Assembly (NCBI GenBank): GCA_004835665.1
Contig: RBKR01000020.1
Span: 124,001 to 188,000 of the forward strand
DNA: 64,000 nucleotides
Direction of reading: 5' to 3'
DNA from: Phoma sp. XZ068
Lineage: Eukaryota > Ascomycota > Dothideomycetes > Pleosporales > Didymellaceae
In this document: piece by piece, positions 10,431 through 21,935 of the stretch
How the letters are laid out: every line of letters starts with the position of its first letter
Position numbering within the stretch: position 1 is the stretch's first letter
Notes under the pieces: model-generated
Seen by the model: the letters and a program-made list of their open reading frames with translations, nothing else
What the model was told of the DNA's origin: nothing
Databases searched by the model: none
Translations under genes and position numbers: made by a program

Positions 10431-11148
10431 CGGCCTTGCGACATATAACTTAGCCTAGCTTCAATTCGATTGTTGACTGGTCGCTTCTGCAAGCGAAATC
10501 GCAAGATGTCGAATCAAGTCATGTCCGATCGAAGACCGCGGTCGCACTGAACGTAGCCATCGTGAGATCATGAGAGGGCCGAATGTGTCACTCCCAGTTT
10601 TCTGTAAATGGTTCTTTCGTGAACATAGGCCCCAGATTGTCAACACGGCCATTGAAGATCGTGAGCATCGTAGGCGAGCGTGCATAGGACTTCAGCATGG
10701 TTTGGTCTCAATGTCGACTCACATTTACTTGGCGCTTCTGAACATAGTGTGGAACAGGTTCTTTAAGTAGCGCTGACTTTGTGCTCTTGGAGATTAAGCA
10801 AACAAGTACACAAGATGAAGGTGCTGAGTTTCGCGGCGCAGGTTGTGCATGGTACATGACAGTAAGGTGGACTTTGGAGAGCCGACGGGGTTGGTTCTGC
10901 AGCAATATGAATGATCGAATTCATTATTACGACATCTTTCTTTCTAAGCCAGGACTACGATAAAGGGCCAGGATTTTCAGAAGAACAAGAAGCACTAGAT
11001 GGGACAATATATCACCGCTCAAGCGCTAACCTACAAGCAGCATAGCGCACGCCGCTGCTGCCTAACGCAGCCTGGGCCAGGATCCGCAACGACAGAGGTA
11101 TAAAAGTATTACCACGCGAATCACAGATACCCTAACGCAAACTAAAAG
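10431..11148. other. intergenic region with TATA box before the next gene
   Basis: No gene is seen; the open frames lack starts, splice sites or domains. A TATAAAAG element at about 11099-11106 lies about 45-50 bp upstream of the ATG at 11149 and is a reasonable core promoter for that gene. Confidence 0.45.
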
Positions 11149-11811
11149 ATGGCTACAACAAGACGGCAGCAAAAACGAAAAGCAGACGCAGCGGAACCCA
11201 CAGGCTCACCACCGCCAAAACGACCACAAGACAGCAAACCGCGATGCGGCTTCCTTACGCTACCCCGAGAACTCCGTGACGAAATCTACAAACACGTCTT
11301 AGGATCCGAAGGCAGCTCCGTAACCATGAACCAGCGCAACTTCATCACCAAATCCGGGCTCGTCGGAACAAACACCCAAATCTGCGAGGAGTTCCTCGAC
11401 GCCGTGCTCTTTTACGCGCCCAGCATCGATACCACCGTCCGCAACCACAACTTCGCGCACGTGGTCACCTTTCTGAATCGCCTGTCGGACGCGCAGTTTA
11501 AACGTTTTCAAACTGGTACGGTGGCGAGGTCGCAACATCGCAGAATTTGGATCACCCTAACATACTCGCGTACGAAATTGAGTACGAGGCCGCAGTTAAA
11601 TCGGTGGTTGGATCGGTTTGATGATCCGAATCGAAGGGGGGCGGAGATTGAGTTTCGATATGTTCTTGATCGAGCGAGTTGGGGAAACGGAGGGTACAAG
11701 CAGAGACCGCATGTGAGAACGACGGCCGGACCGAGGAGCAACGAGGAGACGTGCAAGATGCTGGCTGCGATGAAGCATGCAGGACTAGGATCGTATTCTT
11801 TAGATATGTGA
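11149..11811 (+). CDS. 2EXR/F-box-like domain protein
   Basis: A 220-residue single-exon protein. Residues 1-30 are basic and Pro-rich with a KRKADAAE-type nuclear-localisation-like stretch. Residues about 34-60 contain FLTLPRELRDEIYKHVL, the hallmark opening of the 2EXR and related F-box-like domains that are abundant in Pezizomycotina. The remainder has no recognised domain, although its ends are intact. Proteins of this type are usually hypothetical; a role as a substrate adaptor is possible but unproven. A TATA box lies just upstream. Confidence 0.65.
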   Translation: MATTRRQQKRKADAAEPTGSPPPKRPQDSKPRCGFLTLPRELRDEIYKHVLGSEGSSVTMNQRNFITKSGLVGTNTQICEEFLDAVLFYAPSIDTTVRNHNFAHVVTFLNRLSDAQFKRFQTGTVARSQHRRIWITLTYSRTKLSTRPQLNRWLDRFDDPNRRGAEIEFRYVLDRASWGNGGYKQRPHVRTTAGPRSNEETCKMLAAMKHAGLGSYSLDM

Positions 11812-12105
11812 TTCCACGTATTGAGACTTCCTTTCCATTCGGTACCTTCACGGCCGCCTAAGCTGCAACCGCCCTCTGTGTCCATTGTGCCTGGGCAACA
11901 AACGTGCTAATTTGAAGTTTATAGCGATGCAATATATGGCTTAAACCGATTGGCAAATCCTTTTGACCTGGGCCGTCATTACCGAACACTTGGCAGTCGG
12001 ATTCTCCAGTAATTCGCCCCTCGCTAGCTATTTTTCGACTTCCATTATGCATGGCGCGCAGTGAATTGACCTTCGGTAACTTTCCTTGATTGCGCCACCT
12101 TCAGT

Positions 12106-12655
12106 TTAGGCCGGTGCATCTCTGGGCTTCTGAAGCATCTCCAGGAGCAGTACAACCTTGGCCGTCACTTCGTTTCGAAACTGCGTTGATTCCGCCCTCG
12201 CCTGCATAATTCTCGTTGCGGCATAATCGGCGGCGTAATTGATGGCTATCTACTTGTACCGTTCAGGATTGATAAGCTGGAGAGTTAGGTGCTCGATCTT
12301 GGAAGCGCTGTCAAGGCGATGGCGTCGGAATTCGCTCGGGGTGTTGTGCAGTTCACTCTCTGGTGAGCGGACTTGGGCCTTCAAGTCGTCAAGCTCGGCT
12401 CTCAACGCGTCTGACTCCCGTTCATGATTATGGAATTGCCGTCCAGTGGCTGTCAGGTTGTCTTGAGAAGTGGCAGTTTGAGCTAGAGCACGTCCAGACT
12501 CAGATAGCGCAGGCTCCACTGCCTCATTGTCCGCTAATGGTGAAGTCCTGGATATCAGCGATGCTACAAAACAGCAAAGTGTGCTTGGTGAGGGGAAGTA
12601 AAGTACATGATAATCCAATGAGATTGGGGGTGTTCGACTCACCAAATGCACACAT
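12106..12655 (-). pseudogene. coiled-coil protein gene with premature in-frame TAG
   Basis: A TATAAAAG element at 12758-12751 on the minus strand lies about 95 bp upstream of an ATG at 12655. A 13-nt first exon (12655-12643), a 79-nt intron with GTGAGT and TTTTGTAG ends, and a second exon from 12563 give a Glu/Arg-rich, heptad-containing coiled-coil protein of about 108 residues ending at a TAG (12252-12250). The same frame continues after that TAG for another 48 codons of coiled-coil-like sequence (containing YAADYAATRIM and VTAKVVLLLEML) before a TAA at 12106. One substitution (CAG to TAG) would explain it. It could also be a functional shortened protein, or readthrough may occur. Product function is unknown. 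The promoter, splice sites and frame continuity are seen; the pseudogene verdict is inference. Confidence 0.5.
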
Positions 12656-13325
12656 GGGCGATGTTGTTGGACGTACGCTGTGACTCACTAAGAGCTAGTT
12701 GAGTGGCGAGGTGGAGGGAAGGTCAGCTGGGAGACATGGGCGGGGCGAAGCTTTTATACACCGAAACCCAGTACGGCGGTCGAGGAGGTCGCAATGATTG
12801 GAAGGCGCGACTCCCCGAGATACGCTCACCACGCACACACGGACTACAAGTGCATTTGGGGACTCACGTTACAATATTTACTCTTCGTTCATCTACTTCT
12901 CTTAGTTCCACCCCCATTTGCGCTCAGTAAACCTTCATATAACCCCCACCACCATTACTCTCACCCTCGTCCGCGCCTCCTTCCTAATCTCGCCCTTCTC
13001 ACAAATACACATCAAACAACGCACTTGAATTGGTATGTGCACTAACCCGCCAAAACGCTCCCAAACATGCTGCCGAAGGAAACCCATAGATAGTAAAACC
13101 ACTTCGAAAAATCCATGGCGGAAGGAAGGAATCCATAAATTGCTATCTCTCCAATAAGTCAAGAAAAATTCACTGCGTATCGAACCGATGAAAGTCGCGT
13201 AGATATGGTACTGGTATCGCGGAAGCCAAGATGCATCTGTAAACGCCGCGCTCGCTAAAATCAAAATTGAACATGTCGGTCGGGTGCGGAGAGCTGTGTA
13301 TGTGACTGTCGCCTCGTCGTCCTTT
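12656..13325. other. intergenic region
   Basis: Holds the promoter of the minus-strand coiled-coil gene (TATAAAAG at 12758-12751) and the 3' flank of the RhoGEF gene. A C/T-rich tract lies around 12,890-13,010. No gene seen. Confidence 0.4.
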
Positions 13326-16300
13326 TTAATATCGCATCTTTCCAAGCAACGAGAAGCAGTACGCTGCCTCTCTCTCGCTCTTCATCTGGATCATAAAGAC
13401 CCTCGCTTTTGCGCCGTTGACACCACCTGTCTTGGCAACTTGTCCCACCTCGCCGCCTTCACCAACGTTGTCTTCCCACACAGACACTGCGATACCGCTG
13501 CGTGCAACTCGTTCGAAGCACGTCTCCGAAAGCGTCACATCGAGCAAAGTCTGTCCTTCTTTCTTGCTGGTCACCAGAATGCGGCGCTCTTGTGTATGGT
13601 CTCGTGTACCGGGGGACCGCTGCAGGGGGTTGGGGCTGCCCGGCGCACTTGGGTGTGGACTCGGTAGCATGATCGTGAGCCTTGCGCTGCCCATGTCACT
13701 CCACTTCTTTAGTGTTGCTCGCTCATATAGCCTGCACTTCGTGTTTGTGATGCCTGCTGGTGCACCAACTGCTCCGCCAGTGCCATTGGGCGACGATGAG
13801 CCCGAGCCTGGCAGAGACCCGCTTGATCCAGTATCGAAGCTGTTGAGTGATCGAGACCCGAGCGTAGAGTCGCGCACGCTGAACATACCGCCCTTGCCGA
13901 AAGAGAAGCGACCAAGCGCGGATCGCATTGCAGTGCCCATTGTGCCAACCGAGGACTCCGTAGCTGCGGAGATGGAGGCCGCACGTGTGCTTGACTTTCT
14001 GTAGCTGCTCCTCCTGCCCAGTGAGCCTCCGAGCCACCCGGAGTTCGAAGAAGCGCTCGTCCTTGCTTCATTACGACGGTCCATTGCTTCCGCCCAGCTT
14101 GTCTGCCCATAAGGTCCCCGGGCGTTTTGCAGAGCAATATAGGTTGGGTTGTTGATTCGGGATTGGTTGATCATGGCATACAGCTGCGCACACTCGGTAG
14201 CATTCCGACTCCTCAGCATGATGTTGTTGCCAGTGGAGATGCGTGAGTCGGGTGTTGGTGGTGAGCGGATGGAGATGTCGATGGCCGTAGATTTTCGTAG
14301 GGGAACCAGAGGGGTAAGCTCAACCGCAATTAGGGGAGCACGTCCTCCTGGCTGTATAATCTCATCGCCGTCGGATACGAGTGGTTTAGAGTGTGCGGCG
14401 GTGATCTCGAATACCTCAATTTTGCCGGGTGTAACGACGATGCTGCACTCATCTGGGTGTAGGCTATCCCATCGTCCGGCGTCTGACCAGGAGAAGATGG
14501 ATGCAATTGCCTTGGTGGCCTTGCCAGAGCCTGCGGGGACGGCACGGTAGGGCTGATTCGATGCAGACTGAGATGGAGTGATGGTGCCATTTGGTAAGGT
14601 GTAGATGGATGCAGGTGGAGACACCTTGGGGAATTCTTTCTCCTCTTCGGGCAATGGCTCAAGCTGTGCAGTATCTCTACCAGCAGAAGATGGGCGTGTG
14701 GAATAGCTTCGGGGTGCATTGTAGTTGAGTGGCATCAACGGTGTTGGAACATCGTCGTCCAACTCATCCTCTGAAGACTCGGAGGTGATGCTGGCATCTT
14801 CTGAGTCGCTTGCATCATCCTCGGAGACAATATCTTCTTCGCTCTCACTTGACGACTCAGTGCAAGTCGATGGTTCGTACTCATGCTTGAGAGGTGAAGA
14901 CGATCGTCGCTTGTTCTTCCACCCTGGCAATGCTGGCGTGAAGTTAGGTGTCTTTGTGCCTTTCAATGTAACGGGCGTGGCTGGACTGGGCGATCGGTGC
15001 GGAGGTGGTGGGGGCGGTTTATCATCATCATCGTCGTCTTCGGTGCGATTCTTGGGAGGCTTGCCCATCTTTGGCGGCGCCGAGGCAGGTGGTTCAGGGA
15101 GTTCGTCGGCGTTTGCAGCCTCTCGCAGAGGCGTGGAGGGCTGGCTCGATTTCCTCAGCCTGGGAATGGATGGCAGCTCCATTGAGGGCGTCGACGATAC
15201 CCTCCTGTGTGCTTGTGGTCGCGGAGGGGAGCCAGGGGGCGAGATGGGCTCTTCTTCGACGGATTCTTCACTTTTGTCGGACTCATCCGAGTGTTCGACC
15301 TCCGATGTTGGCATCCATACACTGAAATTCTTGCCGCGACGCTTTGTTGACTTGCGACGCGGCTGCTTTTCCTCCTCGATGATCTTGGCCTCACGACTGT
15401 GGATTGCCTTGGGCTCTTGGACGAACTCGATAGGGTCATCGAGAGTGATTTGACGGGAGGGTCGCTGTGAGACAGGCGATGATGTCACAGACCTTGAGAG
15501 TCTCTTCGCTTTGGTGCGCTTCAGCCCTGTGGGAGATGCAATACCGTCCGAGCGCACTGCGTCGTCGACGTTGCTTCGCGGTGTTTTGTCTGGGTCTTCT
15601 TCGGGACGTCTAGTGCGTCGCACCATGCCCAAAGGTGTTTGTGGATCTGGTGGGGAGATGTCGACTGCACCGTGGTTCCTGTTTCCAAGGGAGCCGTCAC
15701 CACTTGGTGGCGTAATTGGTGACACCGTGCGTGACTGTCTGCGTCTGTCAGGTGTGTCGTAGTTCCAAACCTTTGAGACTTCTGTGTGCTGTTCGCCAAG
15801 CGGAATCTCGATTTCGCGAGGGCTGGGTGTCCTGCTCTTGAAAGGTATAGTCGAAGCTGTTGCGGCGGACACCAAGGACGAACCATGGCTGCTTGTGGGT
15901 CTCGGTATCTGGCCTGGTACCATCTGATCGCGTTTGATCTCGGAGATTGGCGGGGGTATAGGGGTCAGCCCAAGCATTTGCACCCACTCGAAGCCAGCTT
16001 GCTCATCATCGATTGTAAGTGACATCACCTCGCTCCATTCCAATCCATCTGCTTGGTTACCACGGATCATGACAACAATTTCACCCTTCATGTCACCGTT
16101 GCGAGCGGAAAAACGGCTTTGCTGAATCGGTGGCAGGAGCAGCCATCGTCCTGTGGGATCCACTTCGCAAAGCAAGATGTCGCCTCCCTGTCCTGTGCCT
16201 GGTGCGTTATCGCGGAGGAGAACCTCAACGCGGCAGCTAAGCTCTTGACCACTGGAATGGTACAGATACATGTCGAAGTAGTCTCTTGCTCTTACACATC

Positions 16301-19300
16301 GAGCTGCATCGATTCGTACGCCAGCAAGTGGTGCAAGGCTTCGAGGATCCCGAGCACGTGTGGCATCGATGCTGGCGGCAGCCTCGTCTTCGAGTCGAGC
16401 TTGTTCGTCATTGGACCTCTTTCGTGCAGTTGTGACAAGGTCTTGGAAGGTGGCCGATATTCTATCTGCGTTTTCGGAGGGCCTGACGTGATTGATGCCC
16501 TGGGCCACGATTAGCGATGACAACAACGGATAAGATGGATAGGCCTACCTTCAGAGTCTTGGCCAGGTACTTCAACCGCACCAGCGGGCGCTTCAGCATA
16601 TATGCCACATCAACTCGTTCGCCATCGCCGTTCACAACATATCCTTCGGCGTTACGCGGCATCCCCTCGTCCCACGGGGCGCCATCATCAGGGCCGTTCA
16701 CAATTTTTGCTGGCTGGAACGGATCGTCATCGGCAGGGGCAAGGCTGATGACAACATCTTGGAAACCAAGACGCCATGCGCTGATGTAGTCGCCGTACAC
16801 TCGTTGAGCGCTCTGAGCCCAGGAGAGGAAGCTGTCAGGCTCTTCCTTGGGCACACGCTTGTGCAGCGTCTTGAGTCGCTCGAGACAGACACCCATGTCC
16901 ATGATGGGCTTCGTGACCTCGCTGGGGTCACCCTTGGCGGAGCGAGAGAAGAGACCTGCGGCGACGGCAGAGTCAGACTTTGAAAGAACGCAACTGAGGA
17001 GGACGGGGATAACACCATCGACAATGGTGCGCAGCTCCCGCATGTATTTGGCTTCGTCGGAAGCAAGTTCTCTCATTATGTCCGGAATTGTGGCAGTAGC
17101 CAGGCGGCTCCTGTTAGTGCGTATGCTGCGCGCGGACACAATGCTCTTCGCTCCTGCCTTGGGCATTGACAATACAGATATCAGGTCCGCATGGCTGGCC
17201 AGTCTATTCTTCCTTGTGCTCCTGCGACTGACAATCGTAGATGTCTCATTCAATTGCGAACCAACTTCTGAAGCAGTCACGCCAGAGACTGTTCTGTCAT
17301 CGCTGAACACAGACTCGCTCAACTCGGAGCCCGCAATTTCTGACGCAGGAACTTGCTGCACCTTGCTCGGGAATGAATCAACCGACGCAATGGTGGATAA
17401 GCGCTTTCCTCGTGACGGGAAATGGCGCTGCACCGCAAGAGGACGAGGCTTTAGCGAGAGTTGCTCAAAGTCCATTGTAGATGCATCCACTGATGAGGAA
17501 GGAGCAGAAGAGGTAATAGAGACAGTCCTCGATTCGTCTTCCTTTGTCAGATCATCAGTGGACATGCTCTCGCGCAGTGGGGAAGACATTGAGCGGCTCT
17601 TTGAGCGTGAGTGTTGGCTGCGCCTTGCGCCACGACGCTTCAATGTCGGCGTAGGGGAGAGTGGCACCTCCGCCTCTGGCTCAGGCTCACTCTTCTCGGG
17701 TATGGGTGTTGCGGCAGTATCGTCGGAAACTATAGAGGACGCTGCTTCTTCCACAACGGCGGCGCTGGTATCAATCTTCAGCTCGCGAGATGTCCTCCGC
17801 TGCTCGTGACTGCGACGCCTTCGCCTGCGCCTGCTGCCACCGCCACTACCACTACCGCTGCCGCTGCTGCGCGACCTGGGCTCTTCAACAGGTGCTGACT
17901 CAACAGGTGCTGGCTCGGCGGGTGCTGGCTCGGCGGGTGCTGGCTCGACGGGTGCTGGTTCAATGGGCGCTGGTTCGACCATTGGCTCATTTTTGCTTTC
18001 CGTGGAAGCAGTGATGATGGATGACTCAGTCGTCATTGTTGCTGAGAAGTCGGGGGTAGAGGCAGATTCCTTTGATCTCCGCCTGCGACGCGGTGGGCGT
18101 CGTTCTGACTGCTCTGCTTCGTCCTGTGTTTGTTGCGTGCGATCCAGCCAGGCCTCTAGCCTGCTGGCAAAGACTTTGTTTGGCGGAGACAATGGCCTTG
18201 GCTGCTGCGCGCGCAGCTCTCGCATGACTTCCTCTTTCTCTGCGTCGACTGTGTCGGTCTTGGCCCTGCGGTGTCGCCGTGTAGAGTCTCTGAAGCCTTC
18301 ATCGTCAGTTCCCGGCTGGCTCTTCGGCCGTCGCCTCCTCCGCCTTTCGCGTAGCTCATCGGCTCGTGGTGATGTCACTTTGTGGCTTGGCTCGACTACA
18401 CTCGACTCTGCGTACTCGACTGTGATGAGGTTGGCAAGATCTTCGAGAGCTGGGGCGGGCTCTGACTTGCGTGACGGTCTGTGCTTGACAGGTTCAGCGT
18501 CTTCTGCTGACAGAGAACCACGCGGAGATGTCCTTGTCTTCCGGCGGCGCACTTTGACAATCTCTGCCTTTTCCTTCTCGCGCTTGGGAGACTCGGGTTC
18601 CACTATTACTTCCACGCCGGCGAGGTCCTTTGCACTCCCAGACCCACTGCTGACTGGGCGTTCCTCGTTTCCGGAGCTTGAGGGCTTCGACGGCCGTCTC
18701 TGCCTCTGGCTGTTCTTCTTCTGGCCTGTGCTCTTGCTGATGTAGTTGGCGAGTGTCTGCGGTATTGGCGGCGTCTGAGGCGTCTGTGGTGTGGGCGGTA
18801 CGGCCGTGACTTCCTCGGGGATGACTGGCCTGTCTTTCTTGACGATGCGCGAGGGACGCACCCAGGCGTTGGGGATGACCTTGGGCGCAGGACGGGCGGA
18901 GTCTTTGGGCGGAGACTGCTTTGCGCGCCAGTGAGAGTCGCTCACGACACGCTTCTTAGGCGCGACGGCGCTCTGCACGTCCTCGTCGAGCTCGTTGTGT
19001 ACAGGCGCGGTCTTCTTTGCGCTGTCCGGCCGCTCCGGGCTCCGGTCGGTGGACTTGGTGGGCGTGTGTGCAGGCTTCCAGTTTGGCTTGTCGGCCATGG
19101 CCTTTGCCTTTGGTGTTGCTGGCTGCGACTTGGGCGTGGGCGTCTTGGGCTCGACCTCTGCAGCGGGCGCGGCATGCTCGACGGCGACTGCGGCGACTGC
19201 GGCGACTGCAGGGTCGGCGCCCCCGTCCTGCTGCCAGCGCTTGATCTTGTCGCGCACATTGGCGGGCTTGTTGATGCCAATGGCCTTTGCAAAGTCGTTG

Positions 19301-19383
19301 CCGTTCATGTTGTTGGGCGCCTTCTTCTTGCCGGGCGGCCCATTGTTCGCTGGGCCGGCGGCGTCCTCGGCGTCAGCGGGCAT
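13326..19383 (-). CDS. large RhoGEF (Dbl-homology domain) with long disordered regions
   Basis: Two exons, 19383-16549 and 16499-13326, with a 49-nt intron (GTAGGC...GCCCAG, phase 0), give 2,002 residues. Residues 1 to about 760 are low-complexity, rich in Pro, Ser, Arg and Glu, with a pentapeptide repeat at the minisatellite (17891-17980). A Dbl-homology domain starts near residue 765 (IMRELASDEAKYMRELRTIV) and crosses the intron at YMLKRPLVRLKYLAKTLK, the position of the last DH helix that contacts the GTPase. A PH-like region follows to about 1,180. Then comes another long acidic/Ser-rich disordered segment, and a folded C-terminal region (about 1,700-2,002). DH domains catalyse GDP release from Rho-family GTPases, which in fungi control polarity and septation. 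Bud3-type GEFs are a possible relative, but the DH here is central rather than near the N-terminus, so I do not assign the symbol. Confidence 0.85.
17891..17980. repeat. 15-bp minisatellite inside the RhoGEF gene
   Basis: Six tandem 15-nt units with consensus GGTGCTGGCTCGGCG (plus strand), encoding on the minus strand six copies of an EPAP(V/A/I) pentapeptide in the disordered N-terminal part. The unit length is a multiple of three, so copy-number changes would not break the frame. Confidence 0.9.
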
Positions 19384-20253
19384 GAGGCCCTGCGGGCATT
19401 GGCGGTGCCAGGCGGTGGTGCAGAGTGCAGCGGTGCGGCGGCGCGGCGGTTGTTTGGGCGGCGGCGTGGCCGGGCCTGTGTTTACAGCGAGCAGCTCGCA
19501 CTCGCACCTCGCAGCTTGGCTGGATTCTCCCCGCCTCGGGGCTCAGTCAGCGTCGGCGTGCAGGTGCAGACGGCGGCAGGTGTGCGTGAAGGACTGTCTC
19601 AGAGGGCGGCTGCAGAGAGGTCCCGCTCGCACGGAGCGTCAGGGACGGTGGTGGTACAATTCAAGGTTGTTGTGCAGGATCCATGTGTGATGCTGGCGAT
19701 CCAATGGTTGCCAGCCCGTGGCCCACCCAGCAACAAAACAAGGCTAACCGCACCTCTCGCGATAAGAGCCGGATAATGCTTGCGTGCGCTAAGCATGTGC
19801 CCGCGAGCTGTGGCTTGCCAGTTGCTGCTGCTCCACCTCCGTTTCGTCAGCCGTCTCGCTCCCAGCCTCCTCTGTTGCAGCTTGGGCTGCGCCGGCTCTT
19901 GGTGGGGATGTGTGCGGCGCGGGATGATCCATGACATGCACGTCCATCCATGCTTCGATCATTCAATCGGATGATCCGGAGACGACGCAGTGATTGCGGT
20001 AGCCGCTGCTTGTTTACACTGAACGAGAGGGCTGAGAAGTGTGAGTGCACCAGGAGGGAGTGATGAAGGCCCCCAGAGAGAGCACTAGAGATGCAAACAA
20101 AGACTGCAGACGCTCGTTTTGGACGTTGCTTCTGTGGGCAGGGTTCAACGGCTGCTAAACTACTCACAGTCAGGACAGCCAGGGTTTAGAAACTCCCAGC
20201 CGCCTTATTAACATGAAGAGCTACAAATAAATATTATATCAAGCATGAGCACT
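19384..20253. other. 5' flank of RhoGEF gene and 3' flank of GH105 gene
   Basis: Very GC-rich for the first 120 bases upstream of the RhoGEF ATG (probable 5' UTR). Open frames here are overlapping shadows in several frames. No gene is supported. Confidence 0.4.
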
Positions 20254-21480
20254 TTAATACCCCTCCAACTTCTCTGCCTCCAGACTCGCTGCTACAAACG
20301 CTGCACTTCCCAACACACTGTCATACAGGATTGGCCTGCCGGTGTAATACTCGTAGCTCGCCGTACTGTTTAGACTGCACACGCTCACCGTGCCATTCCA
20401 GCCCAATGTACCATTGCCGTTGTCGACGACAAAATTATCCTTTAGATATCCATAGGCACGCCTGCCAATTTCAACATAACTCGTGTTGGCGTCAGTGTTG
20501 ACGGTATTGTTGAGGTAGCCTTGCCTAACACCAGCAAGCAAGGCATAAACAAACATCGACGAACCGCTGCTCTCAATGTAATTCCCTGCTCTTCCAGGTT
20601 GATCAAGGACCTGCCACCACCCGCCCGTCGCCGGATCAACAGCTCGAGTAACAGCGTCCATCCTGCCTCGAAACTCCTCCACAAAGCCATCCCTAACGTC
20701 CTGCACCCCAGTACAATTCTCCAGCTGCTTACCATGTGCATCAATAGTCTCAATCGTATTCAGCAACCCTAACACATACCATCCCAAGCTCCTCTCCCAA
20801 ACATGCGGACTCTGCCCCAGACTGTTATTCGCCCACACCGCCGTCCGTGTCTGATCGTACCCATGCACCAGCAGCTTCTCGTCCTGAAATTGACAATGCT
20901 GAGCAATCAGTCCATACTGCTTCTTTAGATCTTGCCACGCCGCAGCATCACCAGGCGCGTACAGTGCCGTATACAGCGCCCAAAACGGGCCGAACGAGAA
21001 CATGCCGTCCAAGTAGCTCCAGTTGGGATAGACGTAGTACCACAGCCCTCCTTCAGCGTTGCGTTTATTCTCATCAATACTGTTTTTCAGCGTGGTGAAG
21101 GCACTCTTGTACTTTTGCTCGCCCGTCTCTTGGTACAGGTCGATAAAGCCATTACCGCTGGAAAGCCTGTCCATGGAGAATTTCAGCGCGGAGCTCGTGT
21201 TGGAGAATATGCCAAGCAACGAGTCTGCGCTTTGCGTGATGTATTCGGAGAGCTTGGGCGCATCGGTGTGGTTTGCATACTGTGCGATTGCGCGGGTGAA
21301 TGCCTTTTGCACAAAGCCGGCTTGTAGTGGGCCGGAAGAGTCGGCTGTGGACGTGTAGATGCCTTCGTGGCGGGACATTATAGAGCGTGCCATTTGGAGG
21401 GAGAGGGGGTCCGTGGATGCATTTTGGAGTGCGAGGGTTGGGGTTAGGAAGAGGGTGGTGATGGTGGTGGAGACGCGCAT
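20254..21480 (-). CDS. secreted GH105 unsaturated rhamnogalacturonyl hydrolase
   Basis: A 408-residue intronless gene. Residues 1-17 form a signal peptide, followed by a mature enzyme with many N-glycosylation sequons (NAS, NHT, NTS, NNS, NCT). The family signature is clear: an alpha/alpha-barrel glycoside hydrolase with WSYLDGMFSFGPFWALY around residue 155, the aspartate-bearing HGYDQTRTAVWA segment, HVWERSLGWYVLGLL and ATGGWWQVLDQP. GH105 enzymes remove the unsaturated uronic acid left at the non-reducing end by pectate or rhamnogalacturonan lyases. Secretion suggests it acts on oligogalacturonides outside the cell, in plant tissue. The start ATG at 21480 opens the signal peptide. Nothing next to it points to a pectin cluster. 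Confidence 0.88.
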   Translation of the reverse strand: MRVSTTITTLFLTPTLALQNASTDPLSLQMARSIMSRHEGIYTSTADSSGPLQAGFVQKAFTRAIAQYANHTDAPKLSEYITQSADSLLGIFSNTSSALKFSMDRLSSGNGFIDLYQETGEQKYKSAFTTLKNSIDENKRNAEGGLWYYVYPNWSYLDGMFSFGPFWALYTALYAPGDAAAWQDLKKQYGLIAQHCQFQDEKLLVHGYDQTRTAVWANNSLGQSPHVWERSLGWYVLGLLNTIETIDAHGKQLENCTGVQDVRDGFVEEFRGRMDAVTRAVDPATGGWWQVLDQPGRAGNYIESSGSSMFVYALLAGVRQGYLNNTVNTDANTSYVEIGRRAYGYLKDNFVVDNGNGTLGWNGTVSVCSLNSTASYEYYTGRPILYDSVLGSAAFVAASLEAEKLEGY

Positions 21481-21935
21481 GTTGAAAGGTTGTGAATGAG
21501 ATGACGGGAAAGCATGGAGATGCTCGAATTTAATACAAGTCTATGAGTCCTTAGATATACAATTTCCCCGGATGGGGAATCCCCACACAAAGGCCCGATG
21601 GTTGAAGGTTGGCAGGTGCCAGGGTACTGGTACCGGTCCGATGAGGCGAAGATCGACAGGTCCGGAAAAAGTCATAACTCAACCCCATCTGACGTCCACT
21701 ACCATTGGATCAGTGCAAGGTACCAAGATATTCGACCCAATTTTCTTCTATTACTATTATGTGAACTCGTCTAGCATGCAGGCAATCAGTCAAATCATGA
21801 CAGTTGCCAATCTAGGGTATATATATATCCACAGAACATCTATTGTCGTGCTTTCTGAAATTCTTGCGCCTGAACGCCGATCCTCCATAGTACGTCTCGT
21901 TCAAGTTGGCTGCGGTCGAGTGATCTTGTAATCCT
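21481..21935. other. intergenic region
   Basis: Contains the short upstream region of the GH105 gene and the 3' flank of the EBP-family gene, including an AT-rich stretch with TATATATAT at about 21820. No gene seen. Confidence 0.4.

Noticed and set aside
13326..19383. Many long antisense frames across the RhoGEF gene
   Set aside because: Shadow frames produced by Ser/Arg/Pro-rich, GC-rich coding sequence.
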